64,000 nt of DNA from Desulforamulus ferrireducens (GCF_002005145.1 NZ_CP019698.1:2170001-2234000), one strand, 5' to 3'; positions 24,358-33,665 are shown, counted from the first letter of the stretch. Program-made: numbers and translations. Notes: generated by a model not told the origin, from the sequence alone.

Positions 24358-25824
24358 CTAGAAATAAAGGTCCCTTTCACCTGCTTCGATTTGCTTCAGC
24401 CGTTCCTCAGTGATCTTGCGAATTTGCGGGTTGCTAATTTCCTCCAGTTGTTGACGAATGGTTTCTTCCCCCACTGCTCTGGTTTCCGGAGTGGCATAAT
24501 CAAGGAGGTACTCTTTGAAGGTGAGGATGGCATTAGGTTGGCAGACATTTTGAATCTCCCCGCTTTTAGCCAGAGCCATAAAACGGTCACCGGTACGTCC
24601 TTTCCGGTAGCAGGCAGTGCAATAACTGGGCAGCCAACCGGACTGGCAAATACTGCGCAGAACTTCGTCAGGACTCCGGTGGTCATCTACATAAAATTGC
24701 GGTGCATCCTCTTCTCCACAGCCACAATTACCACCCTGGGCTTGACACTGCTGTCTTTCCAGTTCTCTTTTGTAGCCCCCGACACCGGTACAGGAACCGG
24801 CAGAAATTTGGGAGATACCGTAGTTTAACAGCATATCCCGATATTCCGGACGCTCACGGGTGGAAATAATCATACCGGTGTAAGGAACTGCCAGACGAAT
24901 AATGGCGATAAGTTTCATAAATTGCTCATCATTGACCAGATAGGGGAAGTTATCATAGTTCACTCCCCGGGCAGGTCGCAAACGAGGTACTGAGATTGTG
25001 TGGGGACCCACACCAAAGCGTTCTTCCAGATGCAAGGCATGCATCATCAGACCCATTACCTCAAACTTATAATCATACAGGCCGAATAACGCCCCAAATC
25101 CTACATCATCAATGCCAGCCAGCATAGCCCGGTCGTGGGCAGTGGTGTGCCAGTCATAGTCTGCCTTAGGTCCGCTGGGATGCATTTTTTTGTAGGTTTC
25201 CCGGTGATAGGTTTCCTGGAACAAAATGTAGGTACCAATGCCGGCTTCCTTAAGTTTTTTGTAATTTTCAATGGTGGTAGCAGCGATATTAATATTGCAG
25301 CGGCGGATACTGCCGTTATCGAATTTTATGCTATAAATGGTTTTCAGGGTTTCCAGTACATACTCAATGGGGCATTCCCCGGGGTGTTCCCCTGCCTCCA
25401 CAGCCAGTCTCTTGTGGCCCAGGGATTCTAAGATTTTAACTTCTTCCGCCACTTCCTCCTGAGTTAACTTGCGACGTTTAAACCCATTATCTCTGCGGTA
25501 ACCACAATAGACACAGTTATTCACACAGTGATCGCTGATATAGAGGGGAGCAAAGAGCACCAGGCGCTTACCATAGATCTTCAGCTTAATTTCACTGGCC
25601 ACCTGATACATCAAATTCAGCAGCTCTTGATCTTCATTTTGCAGTAAAACTGCAACTTCCTGGGGAGTTAAGCCTTTGGCTTCCCTGGCCTTTTCTATAA
25701 TTGCTCTGACTTCCTCCCGGGTAGCCTTTTTACCCTCTTCTAACATCTGGTTAATTTGTTCTTCATTAATAAAATCTGCCGGTTCCCATTGTCCGTTATA
25801 AACCTTAGCCTTGTTAACTGCCAT
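24358..25824 (-). CDS. hydG: [FeFe]-hydrogenase maturase HydG (tyrosine lyase)
   Basis: 488-residue radical SAM enzyme that cleaves tyrosine to give the CO and CN ligands of the H-cluster. The N-terminal SAM cluster motif is CVNNCVYCGYRR. The ThiH-like barrel contains NINIAATTIENYKKLKEAGIGTYILFQETYH and GVGPHTISVPRLRPARG. The C-terminal auxiliary-cluster motif CTACYRKGRTGDRFM is the mark that separates HydG from ThiH. An extra Cys-rich loop (CQAQGGNCGC) precedes the C-terminal region. It is the last gene of the maturation operon, 25 bases after hydE. Confidence 0.95.
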   Translation of the reverse strand: MAVNKAKVYNGQWEPADFINEEQINQMLEEGKKATREEVRAIIEKAREAKGLTPQEVAVLLQNEDQELLNLMYQVASEIKLKIYGKRLVLFAPLYISDHCVNNCVYCGYRRDNGFKRRKLTQEEVAEEVKILESLGHKRLAVEAGEHPGECPIEYVLETLKTIYSIKFDNGSIRRCNINIAATTIENYKKLKEAGIGTYILFQETYHRETYKKMHPSGPKADYDWHTTAHDRAMLAGIDDVGFGALFGLYDYKFEVMGLMMHALHLEERFGVGPHTISVPRLRPARGVNYDNFPYLVNDEQFMKLIAIIRLAVPYTGMIISTRERPEYRDMLLNYGISQISAGSCTGVGGYKRELERQQCQAQGGNCGCGEEDAPQFYVDDHRSPDEVLRSICQSGWLPSYCTACYRKGRTGDRFMALAKSGEIQNVCQPNAILTFKEYLLDYATPETRAVGEETIRQQLEEISNPQIRKITEERLKQIEAGERDLYF

Positions 25825-25849
25825 TCAGATCACCTTCCCCTTTCTTCGG

Positions 25850-26920
25850 CTAACAAGCCGGACCGTTTTTAAAGTGTTCCTTGGGGCTGTCACCCCGACC
25901 TGTACTGATTTGACGCCCCATTTCTTTTACCAGGGTGGTAATTCTTTCATGGGACTCATCTGCATCTTCTTTACTGCCGGCCTTTTCCGGATAGATTTGA
26001 TACATTTGTCGGTAAGTTGCCGGTGATAGGTTAGGCATGATGACATTGGCACCGCAACTTAAGGCCAGTTTACGTCCTTCCGGGTGCAGCGTACCCACCG
26101 CTGTGGTAGCCGGCAGGTGAGCCAGGGGTAATACCAATCTGGCCACAGCTAAAGCCTTCAAGGTTAGTTTTAGATCACCTGGGCCGCAATCCTTTAAGGG
26201 AGTCTGATGATGTGGAATAAAGGGGCCAATGCCTGCCATTTCCACATCCAATTCCTTTAACAGGAGAATATCCTCCGCCAGTGTTTCCACGGTCTGTCCC
26301 GGTAAGCCGATCATGTTGCCGGAACCCACTTGAAAACCAAGTTCCCTCAGCCAGTTTAGCCGCTTAATTCTTTCCTCGAAGGAGGTACCCGGTCGCATTT
26401 GAGCAAAGAGCTCCGGGTCTGCGGTTTCGTGCTTTAACAGGTAACGATCAGCCCCGGCTTTTCTCATCAATTCATAATCTTCCCGACTGCGTTCACCAAC
26501 ACAGACTGTAACGGCAAAGTCTCCTACCTCTTTAACCCGGCGAATCATGTCGGCCAATTGCTCACCGCTATAATACGGGTCTTCCCCGGCTTGTAGCACA
26601 ATGGTACCGTAGCCTAAGGCTGCAGCGTACCGAGCAGCTTCAATAATTTCCTCCATGGGGATACGATAACGTTTAAGATCTTTGTTACTCCGCCGCAGGC
26701 CACAATAGTGACAGTCGTTGCGACAGTAATTAGAGAATTCGATAATACCCCGTAGATGAACGGCATCTCCATGATTCTCTCTTCTTACCTTGTCAGCTAA
26801 CTGGAATAATTGTTCCTCTTCCTCCCCCGGCAAGGCCTGTAGCAGGGTAACAATATCTTCTTTAGTTAGTTCGCTGCCCATAGACGCTTTCTCTAATACC
26901 TGGCTAAATTGTTGCCGCAT
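25850..26920 (-). CDS. hydE: [FeFe]-hydrogenase maturase HydE
   Basis: Radical SAM protein of about 356 residues needed to assemble the diiron part of the H-cluster from the HydG product. Motifs: LRGIIEFSNYCRNDCHYCGLRR (SAM cluster), YGTIVLQAGEDPYY, and IGPFIPHHQTPL. ATG 26920 (MRQQFSQVLEKAS) follows GGGGG and is preferred over the frame opening at 26938. It stands between hydF and hydG with short gaps. Confidence 0.94.
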   Translation of the reverse strand: MRQQFSQVLEKASMGSELTKEDIVTLLQALPGEEEEQLFQLADKVRRENHGDAVHLRGIIEFSNYCRNDCHYCGLRRSNKDLKRYRIPMEEIIEAARYAAALGYGTIVLQAGEDPYYSGEQLADMIRRVKEVGDFAVTVCVGERSREDYELMRKAGADRYLLKHETADPELFAQMRPGTSFEERIKRLNWLRELGFQVGSGNMIGLPGQTVETLAEDILLLKELDVEMAGIGPFIPHHQTPLKDCGPGDLKLTLKALAVARLVLPLAHLPATTAVGTLHPEGRKLALSCGANVIMPNLSPATYRQMYQIYPEKAGSKEDADESHERITTLVKEMGRQISTGRGDSPKEHFKNGPAC

Positions 26921-26944
26921 GGACAAACCCCCTTCCAAATTTAT

Positions 26945-28174
26945 TTACTCTACATCATCTAACATTTCCTGAAGCATAGGGAAGGGTGATAAGGCACGCC
27001 TTAAAATACCCTGCACATAGGCAATGCAGACACCGTAGTTAACAATGGGTACACCGGCCTGCTGCACTTGCATAATGCGGGACAACATTTCCCGGCGGTT
27101 AATCATGCAGGCCCCACAGTGCACCACCAGTTTAAAGTCGCTCAAATCTGCCGGGAAACGGTGACCGCTGCTCCAGTGGAAATCCAGCTCGCCCCCCACA
27201 ATTTGACGCAGCCAACGGGGAATCTTCACCGTACCTATATCATCCTCCATGCGATGGTGCGTACAGGCCTCCGCAATGAGCACCTTATCACCGGGTTTTA
27301 AACGTTCAATGGCTTTGGCCCCGGCCACTAAAGTTTCCAGATCCCCTTTATAACGGGCAAAGAGGATGGAAAAGGAGGTTAACAACACATCCGGCGGGGT
27401 ATCGGCATCCGCTTTAAGAAAGGCCTGGGAGTCGGTGATAACGATTTTCGGCTTTTTATTGAGAGTAGAAATACATTCCTTTAACTCCCGTTCCTTAACT
27501 ACATAGGCCATGGCGTCGTGATCTAAAATATCTCGGATGGTCTGTACCTGAGGTAAAATTAATCTACCCTTAGGTGCCGCTAAATCAATAGGCACCACCA
27601 GCACGGCCAGATCCCCGGGATTGAGCAAATCACCCACAATGGTTTGGTCATCCCAACTGGGGGGTGCATTTTTGACTATGGCAATTTTAAGTTCACCAAT
27701 CCCTTGCTTGGTTAAGGCACTGACTGCCACAGGCTCCAGACCAAGTTTTTCCTTGGTGTCGGCAAGCTCCTGTTCGGTCACGGGATGGGTATCAATTTTA
27801 TTAAGTACCACGATGGCAGGAAGTTTTTTCTCCTGACAGCGACGGACAATATCTTCCTCAAATTCCGTGACACCGGTTCCGGCATCGATGACCAGCAGTA
27901 CTAAATCCGCTTTATTTAAAACATCTATGGAACGCTGTACCCTCAGTTGTCCTAAATCCCCGGTATCATCAATGCCTGCTGTATCGATAATGACCACCGG
28001 ACCCACCGGTAACAATTCCATAGCCTTGTAAACCGGGTCGGTGGTGGTGCCGGGCACATTGGACACCACGGCAATATCTTGGTCGGTTAAGGCATTAATT
28101 AAACTAGATTTCCCTGCGTTTCTTCTGCCAAAAATAGCTATGTGTAATCTATTACCCCTTGGTGTACTATCCAT
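26945..28174 (-). CDS. hydF: [FeFe]-hydrogenase maturation GTPase HydF
   Basis: 409-residue scaffold that carries the diiron precursor to the hydrogenase. The GTPase domain (1-170) has GRRNAGKSSLINAL (G1), PGTTTDP (G2), DTAG (G3) and NKID (G4). The C-terminal cluster-binding domain has CTHHR and HCGACM, the His/Cys ligand pattern of HydF. Start overlaps the upstream aspA-like stop by 8 bases, showing translational coupling. Confidence 0.95.
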   Translation of the reverse strand: MDSTPRGNRLHIAIFGRRNAGKSSLINALTDQDIAVVSNVPGTTTDPVYKAMELLPVGPVVIIDTAGIDDTGDLGQLRVQRSIDVLNKADLVLLVIDAGTGVTEFEEDIVRRCQEKKLPAIVVLNKIDTHPVTEQELADTKEKLGLEPVAVSALTKQGIGELKIAIVKNAPPSWDDQTIVGDLLNPGDLAVLVVPIDLAAPKGRLILPQVQTIRDILDHDAMAYVVKERELKECISTLNKKPKIVITDSQAFLKADADTPPDVLLTSFSILFARYKGDLETLVAGAKAIERLKPGDKVLIAEACTHHRMEDDIGTVKIPRWLRQIVGGELDFHWSSGHRFPADLSDFKLVVHCGACMINRREMLSRIMQVQQAGVPIVNYGVCIAYVQGILRRALSPFPMLQEMLDDVE

Positions 28175-29609
28175 CTTTTTTAGCCCCCTTACCCTGTATT
28201 TTTCCCTTGCCGGCTATGCCCGGTCTGGTTACTATCTCCGGTCTTAACAGCTGATCCAATTCTTCTTCCGTAAATATACCTGCCTGAAGAATAACGGTTC
28301 TTACTGAAAGACCTGTCTTTAGTGCGGTTTTGGCCAGTTCCGCTGCCACATCATAGCCTACATGGGGGGTTATCACGGTAATAATGCCCACGCTATCATG
28401 TAAATGAGCCAAACATTTCTCTGGTACCGCCTCGATACCCCGAATACATCTTTCGGCCATGGCATTCATGGCCTTAGCCAGGGTTTCCATGGCGGGCAAC
28501 AGGTTGGCCGCAATTAAGGGCAGAAAGGCGTTAAGTTCCAATTGTCCGGCCTGCGCCGCCAGGGTAATGGCCAAATCCTGTGCCATCGCCTGGTAGGCCG
28601 CCTGAGTAATCATTTCCGGTATCACCGGATTTACTTTACCCGGCATAATGGAAGATCCCGCCTGCAAATCCGGTAAGCGAATTTCACCTAAACCTGCCCT
28701 GGGGCCGGAGGATAACAACCTGAGATCCCCGGCAATCTTGGCCAGGCTGGCTGCACAGGCTTTCACCAACCCGGACACTTCCACAAAGACATCGGCATTT
28801 TGTGTGCCGTCGATCATATTTTCATTACGCGCCAGACCCAAGCCAGTGAGCGCCCGAAGTCTTTCGATCACAGAGTAAATATACTTCCGCTCAGCATTTA
28901 GCCCTGTGCCAACAGCGGTGCCGCCCAGGTTAACCTGGCGCAATCTCTCTTCCACTTTGTACAGGCGCCAGCGATCCCGGGCAATTGCCTCAGCCCAGGC
29001 AGAAAACTCCTGACCCAGGGTGATGGGTACAGCATCCTGCATTTCGGTACGCCCTATTTTTAATATCCCGGCAAACTGCGCTTCTTTCTCCTGCAGCGCC
29101 CCCTGCAGGTTGGCACAGGCCTGGGATAAATGAATGAGCAACCGAATGGCGGCAATGCGCAGGGCGGTTGGGTAAACATCATTGGTGGACTGGGACATAT
29201 TCACATGGTTTAGGGGATGCACCAGGCTATAGTCGCCCTTGGTTCCTCCCAGTATTTCAATGGCCCGGTTAGCAATGACTTCATTAACATTCATATTGGT
29301 GGAGGTGCCTGCCCCACCCTGCAGGGCATCTACGATAAACTGGTCAGCCAGCTTTCCTTCGGCCACCTCAGCAGCCGCTTGAAAGATTGCGTTACCTATG
29401 GTCGGGTTTAAATTCCCCAGGGCCATGTTGGTCTCTGCCGCAGCCTGTTTTACCACGGCCAGGGCCTTGATTAGTTCGGGGTGTACCCTTTGCCGGGAAA
29501 TGTTAAAGTTCTCTGCTGCCCGCAGGGTATGAATACCATAATAGGCATCCTGTGGAATTTCCCTGGGGCCAATTAAATCCTCTTCAATACGGTAAGCCAG
29601 CCCATTCAC
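28167..29609 (-). CDS. aspA: Aspartate ammonia-lyase, in the hyd maturation operon
   Basis: 480-residue fumarase/aspartase-superfamily enzyme. Signature GSSIMPGKVNPVIPE is intact with the catalytic Ser, together with GGAGTSTNMNVNEVIANRA and HPLNHVNMSQSTNDVYPTA. TSTNMN and the QSTNDV block favour aspartase (Asp to fumarate and ammonia) over fumarase. Its stop overlaps hydF, and the TM1266-like gene is 3 bases upstream, so it belongs to the maturation operon. Such placement fits a local supply of ammonia for the bridging azadithiolate ligand, which is inference from recent maturation biochemistry. Confidence 0.88.
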   Translation of the reverse strand: MNGLAYRIEEDLIGPREIPQDAYYGIHTLRAAENFNISRQRVHPELIKALAVVKQAAAETNMALGNLNPTIGNAIFQAAAEVAEGKLADQFIVDALQGGAGTSTNMNVNEVIANRAIEILGGTKGDYSLVHPLNHVNMSQSTNDVYPTALRIAAIRLLIHLSQACANLQGALQEKEAQFAGILKIGRTEMQDAVPITLGQEFSAWAEAIARDRWRLYKVEERLRQVNLGGTAVGTGLNAERKYIYSVIERLRALTGLGLARNENMIDGTQNADVFVEVSGLVKACAASLAKIAGDLRLLSSGPRAGLGEIRLPDLQAGSSIMPGKVNPVIPEMITQAAYQAMAQDLAITLAAQAGQLELNAFLPLIAANLLPAMETLAKAMNAMAERCIRGIEAVPEKCLAHLHDSVGIITVITPHVGYDVAAELAKTALKTGLSVRTVILQAGIFTEEELDQLLRPEIVTRPGIAGKGKIQGKGAKKDG

Positions 29610-29612
29610 CCC

Positions 29613-29867
29613 CTAGTACTTGGTACTCAGTGCCGATTTAACTTGAACTCCTTTGATGTTACCAAGTTTGCCTGTCATGGCTCCAATTTCGTCATTGGTA
29701 CCCTCAACAATGAGAGAAATAACTGACAAGCCCCTTTCCCGATGGGGGATACCCATACGGCCAATGATAATATCGGAGTAATTACTCAGAATATGGTTAA
29801 TCTCGGGAACCTTATGCCGATCCTCAATAACTATTCCCACTACACCTAGACGGCGATTCAAGCTCAT
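29613..29867 (-). CDS. TM1266-family iron-only hydrogenase system protein
   Basis: 84-residue ferredoxin-like/ACT-type protein (RLGVVGIVIEDRHKVPEINHILSNYSDIIIGRMGIPHRERGLSVISLIVEGT) of the family annotated as putative regulator of the iron-only hydrogenase system. ATG 29867 (MSLNRRLG) with GGGGGTG upstream is chosen; the frame extends to 29939, but that stretch encodes the leader terminator. First gene of the maturation operon. Its molecular role is not established. Confidence 0.85.
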   Translation of the reverse strand: MSLNRRLGVVGIVIEDRHKVPEINHILSNYSDIIIGRMGIPHRERGLSVISLIVEGTNDEIGAMTGKLGNIKGVQVKSALSTKY

Positions 29868-29872
29868 CACCC

Positions 29873-29916
29873 CCAAAAATAAAACCCGTACCTGCCGGAG
29901 AAAGGCACATACGGGT
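29873..29916 (-). terminator. Intrinsic terminator inside the leader of the hyd operon
   Basis: On the minus strand ACCCGTA-TGTGCC/GGCAG-GTACGGGT stem followed by TTTATTTTT, ending only six bases before the start codon of the first gene. A terminator in this position implies conditional read-through. Confidence 0.8.
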
Positions 29917-30037
29917 AGTGTAAAAATCAAAATCCCCATTGGTTATACCCCTTGGACCGGAGCATTTCTCCTCTCCTCAGGGAATATCCTACATTGTGCC
30001 CCCTCCAAACCAGGCTTACCCCGATTTGTTAGGTGTT
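29917..30037 (-). ncRNA. Candidate riboswitch or attenuator leader of the hyd maturation operon
   Basis: About 120 nt between the promoter and the leader terminator. On the minus strand it contains several pairable blocks: GGTTTGGA with TCCAAGGGGTATAACC, GGAG-AAATG-CTCC, and a G-rich GAGGGGGC facing TTCCC. The layout promoter, compact GC-rich fold, terminator, start codon is that of a transcriptional riboswitch. The fold matches no riboswitch consensus that I can recall, so the ligand is unknown. Confidence 0.55.
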
Positions 30038-30043
30038 ACCTTC

Positions 30044-30071
30044 ATTATACTGGTTAAGAATTATCAGTCAA
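30044..30071 (-). promoter_or_regulatory. Promoter of the hyd maturation operon
   Basis: TTGACT and TATAAT with a 16-base spacer on the minus strand; start of transcription expected near 30037. Confidence 0.75.
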
Positions 30072-30229
30072 TTGTTTTTGCATTTTTTCAGATGAAATTT
30101 ATCTTTCTGTAAGATTTCCTGCTAATAACCAATTTTATGCGTTGTCAGGAATAAAAGGAAATATTCTCCCGATGTAGAATTATTATTTAGAAAATATGTT
30201 TTCGTCGAAAATTGCGAGGAGTGATATGA

Positions 30230-30649
30230 ATGGCAGTGGGTCAGGAAGAACAACTGGTGGTCTTTCAATTAAACGATCAGCAATATGCTTTACCCATTAA
30301 TGAAACCCAAGAAATTATTCGTATGGCAGAGGTTACCCGTTTACCCAATACCAATTATTATATTGAGGGTATTATCAATTTAAGGGGTACCATTCTTCCT
30401 GTGATTAGTCTCAATCGTCGTTTAGGTCTGCCAGAAACTGAGCAAACAGAGGATACCAGAATCATTGTGGTGGAAAACAAAGGCAACAAAGTGGGTATGA
30501 TTGTGGACAGCGTGCTGGAGGTAGGGCGCTACACAGAAAATGAAGTTGAACCTCCTCAGATGATCGGAGACAATGTAGACTTTTTAAAGGGTGTTGTGAA
30601 AAAGGATGACCAACTGTGGTTGCTGATTAATTTAGATACGGTATTATAA
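30230..30649 (+). CDS. cheW: Chemotaxis coupling protein CheW
   Basis: 139-residue CheW that links chemoreceptors to the kinase CheA. Motifs: LVVFQLNDQQYALPINETQEIIRM, VEGIINLRGTILPVISLNRRLG-type core (here IEGIINLRGTILPVISLNRRLGL), and VGMIVDSVLEVGRY. RBS GAGGAG precedes ATG 30230. Single gene with promoter region and terminator, away from a che cluster; its nearest functional neighbour here is the broken receptor at 8.6-10.5 kb. Confidence 0.93.
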   Translation: MAVGQEEQLVVFQLNDQQYALPINETQEIIRMAEVTRLPNTNYYIEGIINLRGTILPVISLNRRLGLPETEQTEDTRIIVVENKGNKVGMIVDSVLEVGRYTENEVEPPQMIGDNVDFLKGVVKKDDQLWLLINLDTVL

Positions 30650-30653
30650 AGGG

Positions 30654-30686
30654 AATCAGCACGGAAGTTCCGTGCTGATTTTTTTC
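30654..30686 (+). terminator. Terminator of cheW
   Basis: Perfect 13-bp stem AATCAGCACGGAA/TTCCGTGCTGATT followed by T6. Confidence 0.85.
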
Positions 30687-30696
30687 TTGCTTCTTT

Positions 30697-31008
30697 TTAT
30701 ATGGTAACTGCTGTGCCGCTGGCAGATACCATTAACATACCATCACGAACTACTTCGTAATCCAGGTCTACGCCAACAATGGCATTGGCACCCAACCGGC
30801 GGGCTTGTTCCTTCATTTCCTCCACTGCAATCTCCCTGGCCTGGGCCAATTTGCTTTCATATGCGCCGCTTCTGCCACCAACCACATCAGAAATGCTGGC
30901 GAAAATGTCTCTGACAATGTTGGCACCCATAATAGCTTCACCTGTAACTAACCCGTGGTAATTTTTAATTGGTCTTCCTTCAATTCCTGGGGTTGTGGTA
31001 ACAATCAT
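30697..31008 (-). CDS. YbjQ/UPF0145 family protein
   Basis: 103 residues matching the YbjQ family: [64 protein letters not shown] and a final [11 protein letters not shown]. Family members form small pentameric domains sometimes called heavy-metal binding, but function is not proven. RBS GGAGG precedes ATG 31008. Possibly cotranscribed with the small membrane gene 19 bases upstream. Confidence 0.85.
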   Translation of the reverse strand: MIVTTTPGIEGRPIKNYHGLVTGEAIMGANIVRDIFASISDVVGGRSGAYESKLAQAREIAVEEMKEQARRLGANAIVGVDLDYEVVRDGMLMVSASGTAVTI

Positions 31009-31026
31009 GCCTGTGACCTCCTTCGG

Positions 31027-31275
31027 TTATTTGCTTACATAGAAAATGGCAATTCTATGGGACCCTACAAATTGTCCCAGGATAGCACTGCCGATGGTAA
31101 AGGGGATTACATAGGGCGCTAAATGGAAGTACTGCCGCAAGCCAAAAATTAACGGTATGGATAAATGAACTGCCATAAACCAGGCCGCTGAGTATTTACG
31201 GGTTTTTACCCGCCATCTCCCCAGGGGTAGGTTAACCAGAAAAGCAATGGCCAATGTAACAGCTTCTCCCAGCAT
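31027..31275 (-). CDS. Small membrane protein of 82 residues, unknown
   Basis: MLGEAVTLAIAFLVNLPLGR opens a protein with two or three hydrophobic segments (AVTLAIAFLVNLP, AAWFMAVHLSIPLIFGL, YVIPFTIGSAILGQFVG) separated by basic stretches (RWRVKTRKY). ATG 31275 is preceded by GGGGGAG. It is probably in one transcript with the YbjQ-like gene. No family recognised. Confidence 0.65.
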   Translation of the reverse strand: MLGEAVTLAIAFLVNLPLGRWRVKTRKYSAAWFMAVHLSIPLIFGLRQYFHLAPYVIPFTIGSAILGQFVGSHRIAIFYVSK

Positions 31276-31357
31276 GCTATCTCCCCCGCATTAGGCAAAT
31301 CATTCTCTTTATTTCTATTATTTCCCTGCCGGATTTATTAAAAAATGTCTGAGGACA

Positions 31358-31388
31358 TAAAAAGGACAGACCTAAAAAGCCTGTCCTT
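31358..31388 (-). terminator. Terminator of the haem operon
   Basis: AAGGACAG/CTGTCCTT stem followed on the minus strand by TTTTTATG, just after the hemL stop. Confidence 0.75.
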
Positions 31389-31395
31389 ACTGTTT

Positions 31396-32703
31396 TTATT
31401 GAGATTGTGCCACTGCTTTAAAGGCGTTAAAGGCCGCTTCCACAGTCCGCTCGATATCACTATCGCTATGAGCCAGGGAAACAAAGGCAGCCTCAAATTG
31501 GGCCGGAGCCAGATAGATACCTTGATCTAGCATGCTCTTAAAGAAAATGGCATAGTGTTTGGTATTGGAGGTGGAAGCACTGGCAAAATCGTTAACCTGG
31601 TGTTTGGTAAAGAAGCAGCACTGCAGGGATTGGACGCGGTTAAAGGTTACTTCAACACCGGCAGCCTTGGCAGCTTGTGCCATGCCTTGAGCTAACAGTG
31701 CAGATTTACGGTCTAATTCCTGGTAAACACCCGGTTGCTGTAGCTGTTCTAAGGTAGCAATACCCGCCGTCATGGCCAGGGGGTTACCGGACAGGGTACC
31801 GGCCTGATACACCGGCCCGGCCGGGGAAATCATTTGCATAATTTCCTTCCTGCCACCATAGGCCCCCACAGGTAGGCCACCGCCGATGATTTTACCCAGA
31901 CAGGTTAAATCAGGCATAACGTTGTAGTAGGCTTGCGCCCCGCCATAACTTAAGCGGAAGCCCGTAATTACTTCATCGAAGATTAGCAGGGCACCGTACT
32001 GATCACATAGTTTACGGATTCCCTGCAAAAAGCCCTCTGCCGGAGGCACTACACCCATATTGCCGGCCATGGGTTCAACGATAACCGCGGCAACCTCTTG
32101 ACCTATTTCGCTAAAGATTTTTTCCAATAGTTCCAAATCATTGTATCTGGCATTAATGGTATTAGCGGCAATATTCTCCGGCACACCAGGGCTGGTGGGC
32201 ACACCGTGGGTTAAGGCCCCGGAACCGGCTTTAATGAGCAGGGAGTCATGGTGTCCATGGTAATTGCCTTCAAATTTAATAATTTTATTACGGTTGGTAT
32301 AGGCTCGGGCCAAGCGCAGGGCACTCATGGTGGCTTCGGTACCGGAATTGACCATCCGCACCATTTCTACCGAAGGCAGTGCCTCCACCACCATTTGGGC
32401 CAGGGTTAATTCCAGATCTGTTGGTGCTCCGTAGGTGGTGCCCCTTTCCAAGCAGCGCTGAATGGCATGCATGACTGCCGGATGACGGTGGCCGAGAATC
32501 AGTGGTCCCCAGGAACACACATAGTCGATGTACTCATTACCATCCACATCCCACATTCTGGCACCATTGGCCTTGGCAATAAAGGGGGGATTAAGACCCA
32601 CAGATTTAAAGGCCCGCACCGGGCTGTTAACACCACCGGGAATAAACATCTGAGCTTGTTCAAACATTTCTTTGGATTTCTGGTAACTTGGAGCCATGGG
32701 CAA
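31396..32703 (-). CDS. hemL: Glutamate-1-semialdehyde 2,1-aminomutase
   Basis: 435-residue PLP enzyme that makes 5-aminolevulinate from glutamate semialdehyde, the HemA product. Motifs: [54 protein letters not shown] and the PLP-lysine stretch [17 protein letters not shown]. It is the last gene of the haem operon, 4 bases after ahbB. Confidence 0.95.
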   Translation of the reverse strand: MPMAPSYQKSKEMFEQAQMFIPGGVNSPVRAFKSVGLNPPFIAKANGARMWDVDGNEYIDYVCSWGPLILGHRHPAVMHAIQRCLERGTTYGAPTDLELTLAQMVVEALPSVEMVRMVNSGTEATMSALRLARAYTNRNKIIKFEGNYHGHHDSLLIKAGSGALTHGVPTSPGVPENIAANTINARYNDLELLEKIFSEIGQEVAAVIVEPMAGNMGVVPPAEGFLQGIRKLCDQYGALLIFDEVITGFRLSYGGAQAYYNVMPDLTCLGKIIGGGLPVGAYGGRKEIMQMISPAGPVYQAGTLSGNPLAMTAGIATLEQLQQPGVYQELDRKSALLAQGMAQAAKAAGVEVTFNRVQSLQCCFFTKHQVNDFASASTSNTKHYAIFFKSMLDQGIYLAPAQFEAAFVSLAHSDSDIERTVEAAFNAFKAVAQSQ

Positions 32704-32707
32704 CCTC

Positions 32708-33181
32708 CTAATCCATGAAATATTTCATACTGCTTTTCTTCAGTTCTGCTTCGCTGTAAAGCACACGGTAATTGTTGCAACCTGCCATTTGCGCTAGCTT
32801 TTCGGCAATCTTCTGACATTCATCACGGCTATGCCCGTGCACCATGGTATAAAAGTTATAGGGCCACTGGGGCAGCGATACCCGTTGATAACAATGGGTA
32901 ACTTCCGGCAATTGAGAGAACTGCTCACCCACAGCGTTGATTTTTTCCTCGGGAATCTGCCAAACAATCATGGCATTGGCGGTGTAGCCAACCCGGCGAT
33001 GCCTCAGGGCAGCTCCGATACGCCGCATAATACCTGCCTGTTGGAAAGCCTGAACCCGGGAGATAAGTTCCTCCTCCGAGATACCCAAGCGCTCCGCTAA
33101 TACTGCAAAGGGTCTGCTCACCAAGGGCAAACCCGACTGTAACTCAACTACGATCTGCTTATCCAGCTCGCTTAAATTCAT
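32708..33181 (-). CDS. ahbB: Siroheme decarboxylase subunit AhbB
   Basis: About 157-residue Lrp/AsnC-like protein of the NirD/L/G/H family. With AhbA it decarboxylates siroheme to 12,18-didecarboxysiroheme. It has an N-terminal HTH ([38 protein letters not shown]) and the AsnC-like half with [39 protein letters not shown] 33181 (MNLSELDKQ) follows GAGGAG; the frame runs back to 33301, but that would overlap ahbA. Histidine HRRVGY and the HCYQR pair are the likely active-site positions. Confidence 0.88.
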   Translation of the reverse strand: MNLSELDKQIVVELQSGLPLVSRPFAVLAERLGISEEELISRVQAFQQAGIMRRIGAALRHRRVGYTANAMIVWQIPEEKINAVGEQFSQLPEVTHCYQRVSLPQWPYNFYTMVHGHSRDECQKIAEKLAQMAGCNNYRVLYSEAELKKSSMKYFMD

Positions 33182-33200
33182 ATTTCTCCTCACCAAACAG

Positions 33201-33665
33201 TTATTCTTCATCTCTAACTTGGAAATTAACCAATACTTTAAAAAACCTCTGGGCGGGAAGATTGATGATATCCTCAATCCCTGTTTTTTCTTTGATTTCA
33301 TTTAAAATTTGTTGTACCTTTTCCGGTGACCGGGCCAGGATGGTAAACCACATGTTATAGTCATCTTCACGCAAATAGTTATGGGTAATACCAATGTAAC
33401 TATTGATTACCTCGGCCACTTCCTCAATCCGCTCCGGTGGTACTTTGATGGCGCAAAGTGTTCCTTTATAACCTAACTTGCGTGAATCAAAAACTCCCCC
33501 CAGACGCCGGATAACATCCTGTTGCATCAGTCTTGCCAGCCGATCCAGTACCTCTTGCTCAGTAATCCCTAATTTTTCTGCCAAAACCTTATAGGGTTCC
33601 GGGCAAATTGGTACCTCTGCTTGGACTAAATTGAGTAAGCGCCTATCAATTTGATCAAGCTGCAT
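33201..33665 (-). CDS. ahbA: Siroheme decarboxylase subunit AhbA
   Basis: 154-residue partner of AhbB with the same fold: HTH half (LDQIDRRLLNLVQAEVPICPEPYKVLAEKLGITEQEVLDRLARL), then RRLGGVFDSRKLGYKGTLCAIKVP and GITHNYLREDDYNMWFTILA. The HNYLR sequence fits the conserved active-site region. Start at 33665 directly abuts the ahbD stop at 33666; ahbB follows 20 bases on. Confidence 0.88.
   Translation of the reverse strand: MQLDQIDRRLLNLVQAEVPICPEPYKVLAEKLGITEQEVLDRLARLMQQDVIRRLGGVFDSRKLGYKGTLCAIKVPPERIEEVAEVINSYIGITHNYLREDDYNMWFTILARSPEKVQQILNEIKEKTGIEDIINLPAQRFFKVLVNFQVRDEE

Noticed and set aside
24391-24828. 145-codon plus-strand frame opposite hydG
   Set aside because: Complementary shadow of a well-supported enzyme gene, no RBS, Phe/Thr-rich composition typical of antisense frames.
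29917-30037. Known riboswitch classes (SAM-I, Moco, ZTP, NiCo, TPP, cobalamin) for the hyd leader
   Set aside because: None of their conserved cores could be matched; left as an unidentified leader.
30152-30176. Sigma-28 type flagellar promoter upstream of cheW (TAAA ... CCGATGTA)
   Set aside because: The spacer is about 12-13 bases instead of about 15 and the -10 match is imperfect.
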